From NCBI GenBank assembly GCA_021843755.1, contig JAKBWB010000016.1, positions 1 through 51,724 of the forward strand: a stretch of DNA of 51,724 nt, given 5' to 3'. This DNA comes from Pseudomonadota bacterium. Lineage in GTDB: Bacteria; Pseudomonadota; Gammaproteobacteria; Steroidobacterales; Steroidobacteraceae. A program made the translations under genes and the position numbers. Positions 49,155 through 51,724 of this stretch are shown here, piece after piece. The notes below the pieces were generated by a model. The model worked only from the letters and a program-made list of their open reading frames with translations. It was not told the origin of the DNA and searched no databases. The stretch's first letter is position 1. The number at the start of each line of letters is the position of its first letter.

Positions 49155-49430
49155 CTAGTGGTATTGCTCCACGTCCACCCGCAGCGCATCCCCGCCTTCA
49201 AACTCGAAGGTGAGGCACCAGGGTCCATTGACGTGCACGGAGTACCGCTGGGGCTTGCCATGCAGGGGGTGGAAATCAAAGCCCGGCACGTCCATCTGCT
49301 TCACCGATGTTGCGCTGTCCAATCTGTCGAGCCTGCGCAAGATGCGTTCGCGCAGACTACCGTCGATTTTTCGGCTTGATCCGCTCGACCAGAGCTCGGC
49401 AAGCGCCTTGTTCCTGAAACTCTTCAGCAC
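49155..49430 (-). CDS. higB: HigB-type mRNA interferase toxin
   Basis: A 91-residue RelE/HigB-superfamily toxin that in known cases cleaves mRNA on the ribosome. VLKSFRNKALAELWSSGSSR and RLDRLDSATSVKQMDVPGFD, then FHPLHGKPQRYSVHVNGPW, match the family. A GTG at 49445 is in frame, but the promoter -10 element (49437-49442) overlaps it, so the GTG at 49430, which begins the conserved region, is preferred. Transcription would start at or next to this codon. Confidence 0.88.
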   Translation of the reverse strand: MLKSFRNKALAELWSSGSSRKIDGSLRERILRRLDRLDSATSVKQMDVPGFDFHPLHGKPQRYSVHVNGPWCLTFEFEGGDALRVDVEQYH

Positions 49431-49436
49431 CGAGAG

Positions 49437-49465
49437 AATGTACACTGATAGCTTACGTGTGTCAA
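49437..49465 (-). promoter_or_regulatory. Promoter of higBA
   Basis: On the minus strand TTGACA (49460-49465) and TACATT (49437-49442) are 17 bp apart. The expected transcription start is about 49430, at the higB start codon. Two GTAAGC copies flank the -35 element and may be part of a HigA operator. Confidence 0.7.
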
Positions 49466-49561
49466 TTAATGGCTTACAGGAGCTGATTTCGGTTCAGTCA
49501 GCTTCGGCCGAGGCATCGAGTCGGCAGTCGCCGCCATCTGCGTGATCGCTGCTTTGGGTAG

Positions 49562-49693
49562 ATGGTGGCGCTGGTGCTCAAGTTTTCCGGCGATCTGCCC
49601 CACTTCCCGTTCTGGCTGATGATGGCATTCGCGGTTGGCGCCATCCTGCTACTGATGGCCTATCACGCGATGATCGCCATTTTCTCCAGATAG
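49562..49693 (+). CDS. Small membrane protein of 43 residues, hypothetical
   Basis: The frame starts with ATG directly after an in-frame TAG and encodes a short soluble head (KFSGDLPHFP) and one strong membrane segment (FWLMMAFAVGAILLLMAYHA). No good ribosome-binding site is visible and I do not recognise the family. It could be a real small membrane protein or the surviving end of a larger gene. Confidence 0.35.
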   Translation: MVALVLKFSGDLPHFPFWLMMAFAVGAILLLMAYHAMIAIFSR

Positions 49694-49713
49694 CGACTGC
49701 CGTAGGGCCCACT

Positions 49714-50154
49714 TCACCGATCGGGCAGTGTCAGTAGTATCACCCGCAGACCGCGAAATGACTTGAAACCGCGATCAAACGTCGTCATTTCGTAATCCAG
49801 CGACAACGCCAGAGACGCGAGCCACGCGTCCGTCCAGAGATTGGGGGTAGGTTCGCGCCCTGTGACCAGCACGTCGAAGCGATGCTCGTGAGTGGGCGGC
49901 TCGGACTCGATGTGGACCGAGCGCGGATCGTCCGCAAGCTGCTGCCACGCCGCGAGAGCTTCCTTGGGCTTGACCGGATTGCCGTTCATGGCCACTCGGT
50001 TGCTCAACAGCCGCAGCACCGCGAGGCGGGTGAGCAGGCAGGTGCCGACGCTTCCGTCCGGCTGGTCTTGCCACCATTCCTTGGACACCTCGTGCGCCGC
50101 ATGCCCCTCGACCAGCAGCGGGAATAGGACGTTAGCGTCCGCGATACACGTCAT
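49714..50154 (-). CDS. vapC: PIN-domain ribonuclease toxin, VapC family
   Basis: A 146-residue PIN nuclease. The acidic residues are at the expected places: Asp in CIADANVLFPLL, Asp in NLWTDAWLASLAL and Asp in MTTFDRGFKSF. The start codon lies inside the antitoxin gene (23-nt overlap), implying coupled translation. RNA cleavage is known for the family; the target is unknown. Confidence 0.92.
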   Translation of the reverse strand: MTCIADANVLFPLLVEGHAAHEVSKEWWQDQPDGSVGTCLLTRLAVLRLLSNRVAMNGNPVKPKEALAAWQQLADDPRSVHIESEPPTHEHRFDVLVTGREPTPNLWTDAWLASLALSLDYEMTTFDRGFKSFRGLRVILLTLPDR

Positions 50155-50401
50155 TCACGTGCGCCATGTCTTCCTGCTCGAATAGTTGGGCGATTTCGGA
50201 ATTCGACCGAACTGGAATCGTATGCCCTAGCGGGAGCTTGATGGGAGCGTGATCCATGCGCCTGCGCTGCGGCGGACTCTGATCCGCCAGCAGTTTCCGC
50301 AGGGCCTCGGCCACGAGATCCCGCAGCGTCGAGCCGCGCCTGACCGCCGCGATCTTGGCGCGCTTCATGAGATCATCCGGCAGGTCGAACGTGGTTCTCA
50401 T
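50132..50401 (-). CDS. vapB: Ribbon-helix-helix antitoxin, VapB type
   Basis: An 89-residue antitoxin with an N-terminal ribbon-helix-helix (MRTTFDLPDDLMKRAKIAAV, RGSTLRDLVAEALRKLL) and a C-terminal toxin-binding tail (SNSEIAQLFEQEDM). It lies directly upstream of vapC and overlaps it by 23 nt. Confidence 0.9.
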   Translation of the reverse strand: MRTTFDLPDDLMKRAKIAAVRRGSTLRDLVAEALRKLLADQSPPQRRRMDHAPIKLPLGHTIPVRSNSEIAQLFEQEDMAHVNDVYRGR

Positions 50402-50526
50402 AAATACAGTAATATGCTTTTACGCTCACATTCTCTCGCATCTAGCGATGTGCGTCAAGCCCAAAGCGCCCGAGCCCAGAAGGAGGTCGAGCGGATCGAC
50501 ATGCCGTGTGTGAGACGCGCTTTCCG

Positions 50527-51222
50527 CTATGATGCGTTTCGCATGCGCGGTTGAGACCGGCGATTCGTCAAACCCGTTGCGAATGTCTGCGTCGCGCGTG
50601 CCAGGAACTCCCGCAGCGCACTCGTCGCGAACGAGTCGCGACGACGCAGAAACACGGTATCCACCATCGCCTCGCCGGCAGGCGGCTTCAGGATCGAGAC
50701 GCCGCCTGCCGACCGGGTCCTCTCCATGAGTCCACGGGGCAACATCGTGATGCCGAGTCCGGCGCTCACACAGGCAGAGATTGCCTCCAACGTACCGAAC
50801 TCCAGCATCCGCGGCTGCGGAACACCGAGCCGCGCCAACAGCGCTTCCAGGCGCTGTCGATAGGAACAGCCGGCTCGTAGAACCAGTATCCTCACGTCGC
50901 CGCGGGCGATGAGCGCCTGGACGGAGTCGACCCCTGGGGGCGCTATCAGCGCCAGCTCCTCGCGAAACATTGCGCGCTCATCGAGGGAGGCGTCCGCGAC
51001 CGGTCCGCAGACAAAGGCGCCGTCGAGGCTGCCTTCCCGCACCGCCTCGATCAGCTCATACGTCGTCCCGGTCTTCAGACTCAGCTCGACCTCCGGAAAG
51101 TCCCTGGTGTACGCCCCGAGCAGGGGCGCGAGCCGCGCGGCAGCCGTGGTTTCGAGCGAGCCGATGAGCAGTCGGCCGCGGCGGCACTCGTCATCTGCGC
51201 CGCGCTGGCCGTCCTCTAATGC
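50527..51222 (-). pseudogene. LysR-family regulator lacking its DNA-binding domain
   Basis: The effector-binding domain is intact: RRGRLLIGSLETTAAARLAP, then ELSLKTGTTYELIEAVREGS, LDGAFVCGPV, LRAGCSYRQRLEALLARLG and SAGLGITMLPRGLMERTR. The frame runs upstream only into the linker (PALEDGQRGADDECRRG) before meeting the nitronate monooxygenase start at 51237. The helix-turn-helix (about 60-90 residues) has been deleted, so it is a remnant. Confidence 0.85.
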
Positions 51223-51236
51223 AGGTGAGCTAGGCC

Positions 51237-51608
51237 ATGACTCGAACAGCCCACAAGCGAGCCGAAGAATTCTGTGAGCGCTTCGGATTGAGCGTTCCGA
51301 TCCTGCAAGCGCCGATGGCGGGCGCCTGCCCGGTATCCCTCGCCGCTGCCGTTGCCAATGCGGGCGGAATGGGCGGCCTGACGGGTGAGCCGGCGCCGGA
51401 GGGGTTCAGGAACCTGCGCGTGCATGACCTGAAGCACACTTACGGACGGAGGCTTCGGGCCGTGGGAGTGTCGTTCGAGGATCGGCAGGACTTGCTAGGT
51501 CACAAAAGCACGCGGATTACGACGCATTACTCGGCGTCGGAGCTCGCGAACCTGATTGCAGCGTCCGAGAAGGCGTTGGAGAAAAGTCCCACAAAACGTA
51601 AGCGGTAA
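51237..51608 (+). pseudogene. Chimera: nitronate monooxygenase N-terminus + integrase C-terminus
   Basis: An open 123-residue frame made of two unrelated parts. Residues 1-47 (CERFGLSVPILQAPMAGACP, AAAVANAGGMGG) are the start of a nitronate monooxygenase. After about 51378 the frame encodes the end of a tyrosine recombinase: LRVHDLKHTYGRRLRAVGVS, RQDLLGHKS and RITTHYSASELANLIAASEK, including the catalytic His of LGH and the Tyr of THYS. An AGGTGAG ribosome-binding site precedes the ATG. It marks a recombination junction; the fused product is unlikely to be either enzyme. Confidence 0.85.
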
Positions 51609-51624
51609 TTCCGCGGCGTCTGGC

Positions 51625-51724
51625 CTACGCGGCGAGGGTATGCAAAGCTGAGCTCAGCGGGTTGCCCGCGAAGTGCTGCTTCCAGAGCCGAGGGGTGAGT
51701 TCGGCGACCCGCGAGGCGGGGTGC
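51625..51724 (-). pseudogene. C-terminal end of an IS66-type transposase (runs off the window)
   Basis: The minus strand encodes ASRVAELTPRLWKQHFAGNP followed by LSSALHTLAA and stop. This resembles the C-terminus of IS66-family TnpC transposases (the 'R-x-x-E-L-x-P-x-x-W' ending). Only about 32 residues are in the window, so intactness cannot be judged. Confidence 0.5.

Overview
The window reads as part of the chromosome of a GC-rich gammaproteobacterium, probably near Xanthomonadales or Nevskiales. The main clues are the tRNA-Tyr, tRNA-Gly, tRNA-Thr, tuf order at the left edge and a cysK-like gene next to a MetX-like acyltransferase of the serine O-succinyltransferase type. This placement is an inference from gene order; no rRNA or full marker gene is present.

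Layout. 1-6141 is housekeeping: start of tuf with three tRNA genes and a strong promoter, an RluB-type pseudouridine synthase, a two-gene cysteine biosynthesis pair, a PilZ protein, and an alkylation-repair pair (Ada-AlkA fusion followed by an Ogt-type methyltransferase). 6207-18669 holds large secreted proteins (a BNR/sortilin-like propeller protein; a propeller-phosphoesterase protein), a c-di-GMP signalling pair (MHYT histidine kinase overlapping a REC-GGDEF-EAL protein) and an MFS transporter. 18912-21717 is a nitric-oxide/low-oxygen module: a Crp/Fnr (Dnr-like) regulator divergent from a 7Fe ferredoxin gene, then nnrS, with a perfect TTGAT-N4-ATCAA box between the divergent genes.

22128-51724 is an accessory island. 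It contains five toxin-antitoxin modules (two unrelated hipBA pairs, RES with its antitoxin, higBA, vapBC), a complete type II Wadjet anti-plasmid operon (jetABCD, 24469-32846) and a divergent pair of large helicases (SWIM-SNF2 and a PIF1-like helicase with C-terminal helix-turn-helix). It also holds a LysR-controlled dehydrogenase/aldo-keto reductase operon and a graveyard of broken genes: SDR, flavodoxin-type quinone reductase, Fic/RhuM, outer-membrane barrel end, IS21 istB, LysR, a nitronate monooxygenase-integrase chimera and an IS66 end.

The most noteworthy points are: the SNF2/PIF1 pair as a candidate undescribed DNA-processing or defence unit beside Wadjet; three 18-bp TTCCTA-N6-TAGGAA operators at about 50-bp spacing ahead of hipBA2, one of which also supplies the ribosome-binding site; the Fnr/Dnr box placed near -42 of a candidate fdxA promoter; a tandem-hairpin leader ahead of the MHYT kinase; and a diverged second copy of the SNF2 C-terminal tail. 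Start sites were chosen by family alignment and ribosome-binding sites. All family calls come from reading motifs, not from searches.
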